Source: Endotrypanum monterogeii (lineage: Eukaryota; Euglenozoa; Kinetoplastea; Trypanosomatida; Trypanosomatidae). From it: DNA of 60,230 nt. This document shows, piece by piece, positions 18,572 to 29,021 of the stretch. The DNA is taken from NCBI GenBank assembly GCA_000333855.2, contig CM007314.1:394096-454325 (forward strand), written 5' to 3'. The notes beneath the pieces were generated by a model. It made no database searches. It had not been told where the DNA came from and was given only the letters and a program-made list of their open reading frames with translations. The position numbers were made by a program, and so were the translations under genes. How positions within the stretch are numbered: position 1 is the stretch's first letter; every line of letters starts with the position of its first letter.

Positions 18572-19748
18572 GCTGCGGATTTGGTGATGTGCCCGGGCGA
18601 TTTCTTCATTCGGGGAGAGGATGAGGGGGGGGGAAGGAGGAGGAGGGGAGGCATAAAACGCAGGGATTTTGTCTTGGGCACTGGGGGCTAACGACAATCA
18701 AAAAAAAAAACAAATTGGCAACTGAGGGCCACATCAACCGCAGCTTCGTTTTTTTTTCCCTCTCAGTTGTTTATCCTCTTTTTATATTATTTGCTCGTGT
18801 CCTGCTCTGGGGGCATACGTATCTGACTCATCGACCCTTTTTTCCACATCCTTTTCTGTGTGCATCTCTTCGCAATCCGCGTTTCACTACGCAGCTGTGC
18901 TTTTTGGGCTCCAATAGTGTTCTACGAGTTCTTTCTTCCTCGTCAGTGATGTTCTTCCGCCGAACCTCCCCTCCCCTCCCTTCCCTCTCCCCTGAGATGC
19001 TTTCTCATCTCCATTATTCCTGTGTCTTCTCTCGCATTCCCTTCCCCCGTCCCCATCCAACTCTGCTGACACTGACCTTCTTGGAGATTTGTGTTTGTTG
19101 CCCCTCTTGCTATCTGTATTTTTTTTTTTTTTGCATGCGCACTCCATCTCATCTTCACCCGAGTGTCGTGTGAGAGACGAGTCCCTTTGGGACAGGGATG
19201 GTATGTAATGCTGATGGGCGCAATGTGGGTTTGGTGAGGGATTTTGTTACGCTACACCGGTGCGTGGTCTTCATCTCACGTGCGCGTTGTACTTGCGTTC
19301 ATGTCGAACGTCAAGTGGGCAACGGAGGAAGCAATCCTCAGCGTCCGTGTCTCTGTGTGTGTATGTGTGTGTTAGCGTATGCGGTGGGGAGGTACTTGAT
19401 TGCTGTATGATCGTTGTATTATTGCTGAGGTGAGCGCGTTGAAGAGAAAAAACCAACTGAATATCGAGACGAGATACACACACACACACACACACTGTGA
19501 GCTCGTAGGCTATTTTTTTCTGTGATCTAAGCCGCACTCCAATCCTTCTGAGCTCCAAAACAAACAAAAAAAACATATCAGATGTTTCATGCTTTTCTCT
19601 TACATCTCACATCTTTTTATTAATGACTTCTCTTTTTCTCGTCCTCTAGTGATGGACTTGCATTTGGGGTGAGTGGGCCGCCTGTCTTACCATTTCCCAG
19701 ACTATACCGACTGTGCACGTTGTTCTTTACCTCCCCATTAAAAACATA

Positions 19749-19780
19749 AATATATATATATATATATATGTATATATATT
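19749..19780. repeat. (TA)n microsatellite
   Basis: TA run interrupted once by a G, about 200 bases upstream of the next ATG. Confidence 0.9.
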
Positions 19781-19785
19781 CGAAC

Positions 19786-19833
19786 TCTCGTCTTGTTGTT
19801 TTCCACTGCTGCAACTTTTATCTCACTTTTCAG
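19786..19833 (+). promoter_or_regulatory. Candidate spliced-leader acceptor for the 19981-21597 gene
   Basis: A T- and C-rich stretch ends in CACTTTTCAG with AG at 19832-19833, 147 bases before the ATG. Confidence 0.55.
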
Positions 19834-19980
19834 CGTACCAAAGGGCATAAGGGGGGGGGTCACACAAGTTACGACAGAGTGTCTTGTCTCCCGCGCATCT
19901 GCTTAGTGTGGCGTGGAGGTGCTCCCCCCCCTTGAGAAAGCATCGAGCGCGAGGCCAAGTCGGTGGGAGGCCATAGCGCT

Positions 19981-21597
19981 ATGCTTCGTATCACGTGCGT
20001 CGGCTTGGGCCGTTGGAACTCCAGAGATTTTTTGCGAGCTCGTAGCAAGCGTGCGGGTGCCGTTCATACGCGGCATACCCACGGTCGACAAGGCCGCTAC
20101 AAACGCCTTTCATCCATTACGAGCAGTATTCGGGACGGCCGTCGGCACGTGTCCAACCACATGCAGGGGGGCCTGGGTCTGAAGCTCGGCGGCGGCCTTT
20201 TTGGTCTCCGCATTCCTCGACAATATCAGTTGTCGCACATGTCGAAGGAGGAGTTCGACTTGGAGGTGTACGGGCATCCAAACATCACCAATCCGTACCG
20301 AGAGCATCTCGACGCACACCCGGACCTCAGGAGCGTAATGATGAACGCAACTGTTGCACTGCGGCTCGTGGTGCTCATGCCCAAAGTTTCCCGCAGACCA
20401 GTCCAGCGTGAGGGAGGTGAGGCTCAAGTACCAGAGAAGTGGTCGAGTGCAGTGCGAGAGCTGAGAGCCACGCTCAGCGCACTAGCAACCAGCGACTGTC
20501 GAGCTCTGGGCGCTGTTGAGGTGCATTTGGCAACGTTGGAGACCTCCGTTCGATGTCACTGCACACTGAGTGATGCGGCGTCCACTCTTCCCACCTGTAG
20601 CAGAGGGGAGGGGAGTATCGGGCCGGACTTGGAGATGGGCGTGGCTCAGCTTTATCGAGCTCATTGCTGTTTGAGAAATCAACTCAAGCCCATCACCGAG
20701 GTGACCCCGCGTCCGCAGCGTCGGCCTGCACCGTTTATGGGTCTGGCGCTACGTGCACCTTCGCTGAAGTCCTCGTCGACACCGTCGGGGCGTCTCGCGT
20801 CACCTGCGTCCTCGATTCCCTTCACATCTTCGGTGTTAGCCAGTCTCACGAGGGGTCATCCTGCGCTATCGCCGAGGATCTTGCACAGGACTGGTAGCGA
20901 AGCGCCTCTTGCTGCTTCTCCACGTTCCTCCCTGGAAACGATGAGCAGCGAATCTGCGGCTACTGATGCCTCGGGTTCTTCGGGCAAAGGCATTGTGGGG
21001 TTGGTGCGCGAGTGCAGTGCCACAGAGCAGCCCTTACTGCGTCTGTGCCTGCGCCCCGGTCCACCTGGGAGCACACCGATACACCTTACTTCGGCACACA
21101 GTTGTGCTGAGACGAGCTCAGTAGAGGCGACGGCTCGATTCACGACTCGAAGGGTTCTCAAGAAGGACATCGACCTGAACAGCGAAGTCGGGGTATGGCA
21201 TCTGGCTCGCTCCCCTCTGTCGGAGCTTCTTCGCTGGCATTACTGTGCACAAGACCCACGTGCACACAACCACGACGCACTGCCTCATCATCGCCGCCCT
21301 CTACCCGTCTTGCTTGTGGTGGACTACTCCACGATCTCCAGGGATATCGAGAAGCCGAAGAAGTGGGACACAACGGAATCAAAGCCTGCGGCGACACTCA
21401 TGCCGAAAAAATTTTCTCTCGAGTTGGAGTCCGCGGGGTTCAAGCTGCTAGCTGAGTCTTCCCTACTCGAGGTCGCCAGGTCCCTAGAGGCATGGATGCC
21501 GGCGCGGCAATGGGGGAGCTACGTTCATTCCTGTGCACATGAACATCCGCGAGGTTGTCCCGGGACAGCTCCCACGACAGAAGTAGCGGCTCCGTAA
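19981..21597 (+). CDS. Hypothetical protein with presequence-like N-terminus
   Basis: No family recognised; 538 residues. The start is the first ATG (MLRITCVGLGRWNSRDFLRA); upstream codons reach only a GTG. The first 60 residues are rich in Arg, His, Ser and Gly with little acid, typical of a mitochondrial presequence. A moderately conserved-looking block follows at about 60-140: a glycine-rich GGLGLKLGGGLFGLRIPRQY, then SKEEFDLEVYGHPNITNPYREHL, which reads like a small ribosomal or import-related motif but is not identified. The middle (about 240-390) is Ser/Pro/Ala-rich low complexity. The C-terminal 130 residues regain an ordered look (VLLVVDYSTISRDIEKPKKW and KKFSLELESAGFKLLAESS). Neighbours on the downstream side are also probably mitochondrial. 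Confidence 0.75.
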   Translation: MLRITCVGLGRWNSRDFLRARSKRAGAVHTRHTHGRQGRYKRLSSITSSIRDGRRHVSNHMQGGLGLKLGGGLFGLRIPRQYQLSHMSKEEFDLEVYGHPNITNPYREHLDAHPDLRSVMMNATVALRLVVLMPKVSRRPVQREGGEAQVPEKWSSAVRELRATLSALATSDCRALGAVEVHLATLETSVRCHCTLSDAASTLPTCSRGEGSIGPDLEMGVAQLYRAHCCLRNQLKPITEVTPRPQRRPAPFMGLALRAPSLKSSSTPSGRLASPASSIPFTSSVLASLTRGHPALSPRILHRTGSEAPLAASPRSSLETMSSESAATDASGSSGKGIVGLVRECSATEQPLLRLCLRPGPPGSTPIHLTSAHSCAETSSVEATARFTTRRVLKKDIDLNSEVGVWHLARSPLSELLRWHYCAQDPRAHNHDALPHHRRPLPVLLVVDYSTISRDIEKPKKWDTTESKPAATLMPKKFSLELESAGFKLLAESSLLEVARSLEAWMPARQWGSYVHSCAHEHPRGCPGTAPTTEVAAP

Positions 21598-21729
21598 GAG
21601 GAACGGCGCGAGAGGCACGTCTCTCTCCTTGACCTTTGTGCTCGATTTTGTTTTCCATGCCGAGTACCAGCGCCCCCCTCTCCCCCTCTTGGCTGAACAG
21701 AACTTCACATACCCCTCCTATTAGGTGTT

Positions 21730-21740
21730 CACACACACGC

Positions 21741-21779
<39 letters not shown>
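21730..21779. repeat. CA-rich microsatellite
   Basis: CA units with two early CG interruptions, then a perfect run. Confidence 0.9.
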
Positions 21780-21781
<2 letters not shown>

Positions 21782-22260
21782 GAGTAGCTCATAATCACCG
21801 TCATGGCGAACGCACGATTTTATCGATACGTTACAACACCATGGAAAATGAAAAAAAAAAAGGAACTCATGTATTCCTCGTCAACTTTTTTGTCCCTCCC
21901 CCCCCTGTTTGCTCGAGTCCGTGAACATCGCTATTCGACTTGTTTTTGGACTGCTGTCAAGGATGCCCCTCATTTCTTGGAGGCAGGTGTGGTATCGTGA
22001 GCTGCGAGGGTGAAGAGGACGCGTGCTACAGTAGCCTGCTTTGCTTCTAGGGCGGAAGAGAAGGGAAGGTGTGGGCGGGGGAGAACTCAGTGGTGATGCT
22101 GCGGTGAATTAGTGCTCATAGAGAGGCCTCGCTTTCTCCCTCATATGTTATTCTCATCAATTGACCTTTCAAAACATATTTTTCTGTTTTTTCCATCTTA
22201 TTCTTCGTAGTCTTCGGGGCTGCTATAAGGTGCCCCCTTCTCCACACCCCTACAGAGAGC

Positions 22261-22268
<8 letters not shown>

Positions 22269-22292
<24 letters not shown>
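22269..22292. repeat. (GT)n microsatellite
   Basis: Perfect GT run of 12 units, 163 bases upstream of the J-protein ATG. Confidence 0.9.
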
Positions 22293-22370
22293 TTATTCTT
22301 CGGGTGACGGGAAAAAGTTCTGTCTTGAATACACAAGTCCGGGTAATTGGAGATCTCCATAGAAAACCGC

Positions 22371-22425
22371 CTTCTCCCTTCTCCTCCGGCCAACTCGCTC
22401 GACTGTGCACGCATCTATTCTCGAG
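22371..22425 (+). promoter_or_regulatory. Candidate spliced-leader acceptor for the J-protein gene
   Basis: A CT-rich stretch (22371-22386) with the AG at 22424-22425, 29 bases before the ATG. The tract is short and the call is weak. Confidence 0.3.
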
Positions 22426-22454
22426 TCAGCGCACATCTTGATTCGAAGGAAAAA

Positions 22455-23741
22455 ATGCGCTGTGCGCGCATCTCGCCAATTTGTCGTCGCTGGGCAGCAC
22501 CTCGACCGCCGGCATACGCGACCACGCTAAGCTCAGTGTACCTCTCGATGATTCCTTCTAATGGCGGGGCACTTCAAAATATTCGCCGCTGGTCGTCGTC
22601 CTCTTCCTCGGGTCATGGTTCGCGGTCATCCGCAACAGTGGGCACGTCGAAGACGAACTACTACCGTCATCTGGGCGTCGACACAGACGCAACACTGCAG
22701 GAGGTGAAGACTGCCTACCGTCAACTGGCGCTCAAGTATCACCCGGATGTGGCTGGAGAGGCCAACAGAGTTCACGCGGAGATGCTGTTCCGCCGTGTCT
22801 CGGAGGCATACGAGGTGCTTTCCGACCCGGAAAGGCGACGTGCTCATGATAACGAGCTGGGCATTCAAACGCGCCGCAAGCAGCAGCCATCTGCCACCGC
22901 CACGTCGGGCGCGCCGTTTTCCGTCCACGGCACGGCGGGCTCACGGGCCGCGCCCTCATCAGGCGGCGCGCCGTCCTCCTCTGCGTCGGCACGAGTGCGG
23001 AAGCACCCTGCATCAGCCAGCTCATCGACGTCTTCTACACCTCAGCAGCAGCGTCGTCGATATCGAAAGCCGTTTGTGCGCGGTGATGCCAATCGTGTCT
23101 TCGCTGATGCGTTTGATGGAAAGACTCTCGACGAGATTTTGTTCGACGTCCAGCGTCGCCGGCGCCAAGAAAAGGCTACGGGCACTGCCGCGGTGGGGCA
23201 TCAAGGTGCCAGCCGCCACCCCGAACATGCAGGACCCAACACTTGTAAAGGCTTCTCCTCGCCGCCTTCCTCGCTCGAGGAGGACGATGTCGCTCTGGAC
23301 CGCGATGCGCGTCTGCGCCATATCATGGAGACCGCCGCTGAGTCATTCGCACAGCGAGCACAACGCCAGTACGGACACGGCATACTTCGTCACATACGCG
23401 CCGCAGCGACTTCACTGCCCGAGGGCCCAGCCGCCGCTCCCGAGACATACATGCCGTTCCGCCCGTTTGTTGGCATGCCGATGCCTCCAGGTGTCAAAAC
23501 ACCACCAGAGCCAAAGCTGGGGAAAGTGCTGAGCTCGCAAGAGGCCACTGTCGATAGCAGCAGCAGCACACCGGGCTCTCATGGCGCCGCTTGGTACGAG
23601 ATTCCGAAACACTTTCACACGCACCAGCATGCCGACGGCACATCCCAGAGCCGCGCTTCGACGCTGGCAAAGGCGACGAAGTACATCCAAGGCATGCCAC
23701 ACAACATGGGCCAGCTTTACTCCTATCACCGTCCGTACTAA
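22455..23741 (+). CDS. Mitochondrial-type DnaJ (J-domain) protein
   Basis: A 428-residue HSP40 co-chaperone. The start is the first ATG; upstream codons reach only a TTG. Residues 1-48 (MRCARISPICRRWAAPRPPA onward) form an Arg-rich presequence. The J domain spans about 68-135: YYRHLGVDTDATLQEVKTAY, the invariant HPD (96-98) in LALKYHPDVAGE, then FRRVSEAYEVLSDPERRRAH. The HPD loop stimulates HSP70 ATPase, so this should recruit mitochondrial HSP70. There is no Gly/Phe region and no zinc-finger cysteines, making it a type III J protein. The rest is Ser/Ala/Arg-rich with short ordered pieces (FVRGDANRVFADAFDGKTLDE near 215-235) and a C-terminal block with PFRPFVGMPMPPG and a His-rich stretch. 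Similar J proteins of unknown client are common in trypanosomatids. Confidence 0.87.
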   Translation: MRCARISPICRRWAAPRPPAYATTLSSVYLSMIPSNGGALQNIRRWSSSSSSGHGSRSSATVGTSKTNYYRHLGVDTDATLQEVKTAYRQLALKYHPDVAGEANRVHAEMLFRRVSEAYEVLSDPERRRAHDNELGIQTRRKQQPSATATSGAPFSVHGTAGSRAAPSSGGAPSSSASARVRKHPASASSSTSSTPQQQRRRYRKPFVRGDANRVFADAFDGKTLDEILFDVQRRRRQEKATGTAAVGHQGASRHPEHAGPNTCKGFSSPPSSLEEDDVALDRDARLRHIMETAAESFAQRAQRQYGHGILRHIRAAATSLPEGPAAAPETYMPFRPFVGMPMPPGVKTPPEPKLGKVLSSQEATVDSSSSTPGSHGAAWYEIPKHFHTHQHADGTSQSRASTLAKATKYIQGMPHNMGQLYSYHRPY

Positions 23742-23769
23742 AGATGCGCATTGTGGAGGCAGCTCGGGG

Positions 23770-23810
23770 ATATATATATATATATATGTCTGTGTGTGTG
23801 TGTGTGTGTG
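23770..23810. repeat. Compound (TA)n(TG)n microsatellite
   Basis: TA run directly followed by a TG run in the presumed 3' UTR. Confidence 0.9.
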
Positions 23811-24150
23811 CTTGAATGAGTGAAGGTGGGTGAGGTGAAGCACAGGCAAGCCCTCTGACCACGAAAGTGCTCGGTGGGTCAATGATAATGCCGTGCAGTC
23901 AACGCTTGCTGTCTGTGTGTTGGGTCAGGTCAAGCTCTGGGAGAAGTGGACAACCGTGATTGCATCTGCTGATGGATAGAGATTTGTTTTTTTTTTTTTG
24001 TTACTCTTCAAGTCATCTCTGCACATCGTTGCCGATCTCTGGTGGTTTGTTTCGCTAGCGTAGATGCACATGTACGAGTGATTCACTGTGTCTGCCAGCA
24101 AGCTGACATTTTTCACCTTTGCACCATTTTTTTTTCCCCGTTTACTGCGT

Positions 24151-24202
24151 ATGTGTGTGTATGTGTGTATGTGTGTTTGTGTGTGTGTGTGTGTGTGTGT
24201 AT
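24151..24202. repeat. TG-rich microsatellite
   Basis: TG units with a few ATG and TTT interruptions. Confidence 0.85.
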
Positions 24203-24717
24203 ACGTGCTGATGCATCCCTTAACGTGATCTACTCCTAAAATCCGCGTAAAGACGAAAAAACAAAACAAAACGTTACATCACACAAAAACCTCGCACACA
24301 CACATGCATATATATACGCGTGTGTATGTGTATGTTTTTAGTGTATAACAAAATATATGTGCACGCATACAGACAGCCACCGATCGGGCGAATGTTTTGG
24401 GGAAGAGATGAATATGGTGTTGGCGGAGGGGTAGTGTGAGTGTATGCAACGAAAGGGGTGTAGTCCATTTGCCTTTCTTGGGATACATAACGTGTTGTAG
24501 CCGAGGATGCAGTTCAATAGCGTGGCGAGCACTCGCGCCCGTGTCAAACCCTGTCTTTTACTATTCTCTTGCTTCATCGCCACTGTTGCATCGTCTTTGT
24601 TGACCCATGGATCAATACACACAAACACACACATGCGCGTGTAAACACATCATTGGTGGCGATGTGGTATGTTCTGATCAACATGTGTAGGAGCATATCC
24701 TTCCACAGTTGACTTTA

Positions 24718-24762
24718 TACCTTTTTTTTCTACTTTTGCTACATCCACATCCTTTTGCCAAG
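24718..24762 (+). promoter_or_regulatory. Candidate spliced-leader acceptor for the 24781-25512 gene
   Basis: A T-rich tract continues to CCTTTTGCCAAG with AG at 24761-24762, 18 bases before the ATG. Confidence 0.5.
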
Positions 24763-24780
24763 GTGGACACAATCAGCGAA

Positions 24781-25512
24781 ATGCGCCGTCTTGCATGCCT
24801 GTCGAGTGTTTCGGTAGCGGTTGCTGCCAGTGGTCTTGTGGGGTCGATGCCCTTGTCTTGCCGCACCATCTATACCACATGGGGGTCTGTGCCATGTGAA
24901 GGGTCGGCGTGCGAGGAAAGCTGGCTGAAGCGCATCACTTCGCAGTCTGAATACCGCAGCTTTGAGTTTTCGCATGTGCCCGAGGTGGATGTGCCAGCCG
25001 GGCTAAAGCTGAACGCTGTGGAGCGATACCTTCTGAGCTGCCTCGAGAACGACACCGACCGTCTGATGCATGTCTCGTGCGAGGACTTCGACTCGTACTG
25101 GCACGACCGTGTGAACTCGCTGGAGATGCTCTACAAAATCATGTACACGCGCGAATACCCGCTGTACCGCTACATTTTTGGCAACTGCACACACAAGACA
25201 GCAGAGAAAGACTTCATGCTGCGCAAGCTCAATTACCTCAAAAATGTTCTTTTCTGGATTAGCCGCGGAGAGCGGTGCTACACAAGCATCGTGAAGGTGC
25301 GCTTTCACGTGCAGCGCAGCGTATGGAACGCGCTCGAGCGTGAGCGCTATCTGTGCGCCTGCGTCGAGGCTGTTGACTCCTTCGGTAAAAAGGTGCCCGA
25401 TGAGCTGCGTGAGAAATTGATGCCAGAGCTAGAGATGGCCATGGTAAGCATGCGCCATTGGATATGGGATTGCCCCAACGGCAAGCGCACCTTCACACGG
25501 CGTCTGGCATAA
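24781..25512 (+). CDS. Small conserved-looking protein, probably mitochondrial, function unknown
   Basis: A 243-residue protein not assigned to a family. The start is the first ATG (MRRLACLSSVSVAVAASGLV); the frame continues upstream only from a TTG through T-rich leader. Residues 1-33 look like a mitochondrial presequence. The remainder is unusually free of low complexity for this window, rich in aromatic and charged residues (HVSCEDFDSYWHDRVNSLEM, TREYPLYRYIFGNCTHKT, MRHWIWDCPNGKRTFTRRLA), which points to a compact folded and conserved protein. Codon use favours G or C at third positions strongly. Such proteins in trypanosomatids are often mitoribosomal or respiratory subunits, but no specific role can be claimed. 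It sits between a mitochondrial J protein and a mitochondrial carrier. Confidence 0.8.
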   Translation: MRRLACLSSVSVAVAASGLVGSMPLSCRTIYTTWGSVPCEGSACEESWLKRITSQSEYRSFEFSHVPEVDVPAGLKLNAVERYLLSCLENDTDRLMHVSCEDFDSYWHDRVNSLEMLYKIMYTREYPLYRYIFGNCTHKTAEKDFMLRKLNYLKNVLFWISRGERCYTSIVKVRFHVQRSVWNALERERYLCACVEAVDSFGKKVPDELREKLMPELEMAMVSMRHWIWDCPNGKRTFTRRLA

Positions 25513-26793
25513 AAAAAAAAATGCAACGGACTCTTTTCCTTCTCGGTGCTGGGACTGAAGTCCGTCGAGTGGTGAAAGGGGATGGGGTAGGCGACCTGCG
25601 CAAAAAAAAAAAAATATTTATCGAAGTTTGATCGCTCAGCATTTTTTTTCTTTCTCCACCACTTGTCCTCTTAAAGGTGCACCCCGCCCACCGCGTGCGT
25701 AGAGCAAGGTGTTTGCCTTGGTGAAGGGCAGCGAGGTTCGCATGTGGAGTTGGGATTGTTCCCCTCGCGCCCCCCACCTTTAGAAAATCCCCTTATCATG
25801 CAACTCATAGACGGTGGAGCGCATTGTCAAAGTGTTTTCTAATTTTCATGTATTGTGTGCACTTTTGTTTACCAAGGTGGGTTCTTGGCGTGGCGTATGC
25901 ACGTGTGCGTGTGTGTTTGAAGTGGTGAAGCCGTGGGCTATCACACTGTTTCTCCTTTGCTTGCCTTCCTTTCCTCTCGATGAATATCTGTGTAGGTGCA
26001 GATCTACGGATGCCTTCGAGGATGGAGATGGGAGCAAAAAAGAAGAAAGGGGGGGGGGGCAGCGTCGTTGCCTTTCACTGGAGTGGTTGGTTGCACCGCT
26101 GTTCGCGTACATTATTATTCGATAATATATATCTTTCTCTCCTTCGTGCATGCATGTGTCTTTGTAGTTCTCCCCTCTCCGTGTTGGGGATGATGGCGCG
26201 CTGACTCACGTTCTCGGTAGCATATAGGCATCTGTGATAGCATACCTTCCTCCATACACACCTCTCTCTATATATGTACATATATATATCTTTTGATGAG
26301 GATAGATGTATGTGTGTGGGTGTGACAAAGTCGATCGGTGTTCTTTTGTTTTTGCTGTGTTCATTGTACATTGTGTCTACGCCACCAAAGAAATTTGGGT
26401 GAGCAGTCGTCTTGCCTTTTGAGGTTTACAGTTGCCTTGGTGTGCCATAAGTCACCTTTTCACCATCTTCGCAGGTCGGCCGGCGTGTGCTGCGTGTGCG
26501 TGTGTTGCGTGTCCATCTTCCCATGGGGCTGCTGGACAGGCGCCGCCTCTGATTGTCTTCTCTTTTACATGTATCGTACCGTATGTTACAGCCTCGCCAT
26601 CATCTGTCGCGTGTTTTCCGCCACCGTCGTCTCCTCCCCTGCTGGCGTATCCATGTCTCTGCGCGTGGAGGGGTACAGACGAAGGTCGCATGTGGTCGCC
26701 ACACCTTGTTTTTTTTTTTCCTGCAATCGCTACTCGGGAGAGGGGAAAGAGTTTTTTTTTTGCCGACGGTAGGCGTCCTCTCAATGAGGGAAG

Positions 26794-26801
26794 TTGTGTG
26801 T

Positions 26802-26838
<37 letters not shown>
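26794..26838. repeat. TG-rich microsatellite
   Basis: TG run with one CTG interruption. Confidence 0.9.
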
Positions 26839-26839
<1 letters not shown>

Positions 26840-27903
26840 CTAGGCGGACATCTCCGCTCTTTTTTTTCTTTTCGTCGTCGCGTGTGTGTGGGTGTGGGGG
26901 AGGGTTTGTGGAAAGGCGGCTGCGAAGTAGTGGCTATTCTAGGTTTGTATACCTTGCAACCTCTCTTCGTATTGTTCTGACTTCATCTCTCTCAATACAC
27001 AAGCCCTTCTCCTCTATTATGGCAACTAGTGGATGTGGTCCCCTACCTGCGCGCCAGGTGCACCCTATCACACGAATTAGGATCGGCAAAGCTCATTGTC
27101 ACAGAAAGTATAGCTTGCTAGGACTCTGTGTGCATAAAAAAAAAAGACCTTATCGATGTCTCTGCGTGTCTGTTGCTAGGCTTGACGGTGGTGGTGGGGA
27201 AGGGAGGGAGAGACGAAGGAGACTGTTGGGGAGATGTTTAGCTTCCTGCGCCCAGGGAATCCCCCCCCCCCGCCCCGCAAAAAAAAAGATGTGCGCTTCT
27301 GATTATTCCTTTAGCTATTCCACTCTCATTTTGCACACATCCTTCCACTTGTTGACCACTATTATTATGTTCTTTTTTTTCTTTGGGCACGGGGCTTTGA
27401 GGCATTCCTTTCCCCTCCCTTCGTGCGCTCGGCGGATGCCCGTTCACATCCGCATCACCTATTCTGATTGCGCCATTTTTTTTTTTTTTCGTGGCTGCCG
27501 ATGTACACAAACACAAAAGTACTTCTTGACTCCTTACCCTTCCGGATTTTTTCTTCTCTTTCTCCCCTCACGTATCTCTTGATTTTTTTGCGGAAGCCGC
27601 TTTTTCTTGTTTGCTGCCCCTTCTCCTGTCCCCCTCCTTCTCAATATCGATCCCCGCCTACGTCATACGGATGCGTTCTGTGGGTGCGAGGGCTGAAAGA
27701 AAGTATCTTTAACTACCAAGTAGGTTCTAGGTCAGACAGTGTGCCAGCGCGCGTGAGGTCTACGAACGCTTCGGAGAGGAGTCATCTACAATTTGAAGAT
27801 TTTTTGTATCCGCAGCCTTCCAGTCACGGCCTCTTTTCGCCTCATCTGTTCACTATCGAAATAATATTCTCCGGTGACTACCGCCGGCACGGTATCCAGG
27901 CGA

Positions 27904-27904
<1 letters not shown>

Positions 27905-27939
<35 letters not shown>
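27905..27939. repeat. (CA)n microsatellite upstream of carrier gene
   Basis: Perfect CA run of 17 units, 74 bases before the ATG. Confidence 0.9.
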
Positions 27940-27943
<4 letters not shown>

Positions 27944-28013
27944 ATAAAAAGTTCCGTTAGCCATCGAGTCGGTTGCTTCATTTACTTTATCTTGGCGAAG
28001 AGCGTCTTATCTG

Positions 28014-29021
28014 ATGTCCAGCATTGATATGTACGTGGACGGCGCCGTGGCCTCCATGTGCGCTACGCTTATATCAAATCCTTTCGATGTGATGCGGACA
28101 CGCATGCAGCTTCAGGGAGAATTATGCAAGCGCGGTGAGTACAGAGTCGTATACCACAACCTCGCACAGGGTATGCTGCGTGTGGCTGGCGAAGAGGGTG
28201 TCAGGGCACTTCAGAAGGGCCTCGTGTCGTCTGTGATGTGGCAGGTGACACAAAATGGGATCCGGGTTGGTCTTTACCCTGCTGTGCGTGCCGAGATGAG
28301 CTGTGCGCTCGGGTCGGATGCGGTATACGTCTCCGTGCTTGCGGGCGGCTTGTGCGGTGTCGTGGGCAGCTACCTCTCTACGCCCTTTCAGCAAGTGAAA
28401 ATTCGCCTGCAATCGCAGCGGAATACAGTCGTGACAGCGCATGGGTCTGTGCTAACGAAAGCGACAACTGGAGAGCAGTACGACTACGTCGGTGTTCGCG
28501 ATGCCCTTCGCAAGATCTATGTGGCGGGTGGTGTTCGCGCGCTCTGGAAGGGTTCACACATTGCCGCCCAGCGAACGCTGGTTGGCTCGGCCGCACAGCT
28601 CACCGCCTACGATCTAGCAAAGCCTAGGTTGTGCGCGGCCACTGGATGGGCCGCCTCTGACATCCGTGTGCATTTGTGTAGCGCAATCATCTCGGCCTCA
28701 TGCGTGGTAGTCGCCATGAACCCGCTTGACGTTGTCATGACCCGCTCCTTCAATCATCGCATCGGTGAGCCTGTGGTGTACTCCTCAAACCTCGCGGCAG
28801 CAACGTGGAAGATCTATCGCGTTGAGGGCGTTCGTGGACTGTACAAGGGGTCCATGGCTCTCTTCTCCCGCTCCGCGCCGCATAATGTTGCAACGTTCGT
28901 GACTCTGGAGTACCTGCGCAAGCTGCGGGAGCGTTACACAAACCGGTCATACACATCTGGATCAACGGTGGACAAGTCGATTGGGTTTCGCAAGCTGAAG
29001 GATGATGCCAAGGTCACATAG
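28014..29021 (+). CDS. Mitochondrial carrier (SLC25), OAC1/SLC25A34/35-like
   Basis: A 335-residue inner-membrane carrier with three repeats of about 100 residues, each two membrane helices. Repeat 1 carries PFDVMRTR (23-30) and continues MQLQGELCKRGEYR and ALQKGL, then NGIRVGLY; this order closely matches SLC25A34/35 and yeast OAC1 (oxaloacetate, sulfate and related anions), where MQLQGEL and NGIRLG-type motifs occur. Repeat 2 has PFQQVKIR (124-131) with Gln at the usual acidic position. Repeat 3 has PLDVVMTR (237-244) with Met at the first basic position. LWKGS (about 177) and LYKGS (about 276) end the matrix helices of repeats 2 and 3, as usual. The start is ATG, with no cleavable presequence, as is normal for carriers. 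Substrate is inferred only from family resemblance: a dicarboxylate or oxoacid-type anion. The last 30 residues are a polar tail. Confidence 0.88.
   Translation: MSSIDMYVDGAVASMCATLISNPFDVMRTRMQLQGELCKRGEYRVVYHNLAQGMLRVAGEEGVRALQKGLVSSVMWQVTQNGIRVGLYPAVRAEMSCALGSDAVYVSVLAGGLCGVVGSYLSTPFQQVKIRLQSQRNTVVTAHGSVLTKATTGEQYDYVGVRDALRKIYVAGGVRALWKGSHIAAQRTLVGSAAQLTAYDLAKPRLCAATGWAASDIRVHLCSAIISASCVVVAMNPLDVVMTRSFNHRIGEPVVYSSNLAAATWKIYRVEGVRGLYKGSMALFSRSAPHNVATFVTLEYLRKLRERYTNRSYTSGSTVDKSIGFRKLKDDAKVT

Larger units (their letters stand above)
18572..19980. other. Intergenic region after the thioredoxin-E4 gene
   Basis: No gene seen. A G-run block lies at about 18615-18645, a long CT-rich stretch at 18740-19130, a TG-rich tract near 19352-19372, a (CA)n at 19476-19495, and a (TA)n at 19749-19780 just before the next acceptor. 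Confidence 0.7.
21598..22454. other. Intergenic region before the J-protein gene
   Basis: No gene seen. It contains a long CA-rich repeat (21730-21779) and a (GT)n tract (22269-22292). Confidence 0.7.
23742..24780. other. Intergenic region after the J-protein gene
   Basis: No gene seen. A (TA)n (23770-23787) followed by a (TG)n (23790-23810) begins 29 bases after the stop; a longer TG-rich tract lies at 24151-24202; CA/TA-rich sequence follows near 24290-24360. Confidence 0.7.
25513..28013. other. 2.5-kb intergenic region
   Basis: No convincing gene on either strand. It contains T- and A-runs, a (TA)n near 26278-26290, a long TG tract (26794-26838), a CT-rich stretch (27380-27660) and a (CA)n (27905-27939) 74 bases before the carrier start. 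Open frames here translate to low-complexity Cys/Val or Phe/Ser-rich chains. Confidence 0.65.

Noticed and set aside
26432..27582. Overlapping 182- and 262-codon + strand frames
   Set aside because: They consist of Cys/Val runs from TG repeats and Phe/Ser runs from T-rich tracts; no domain.
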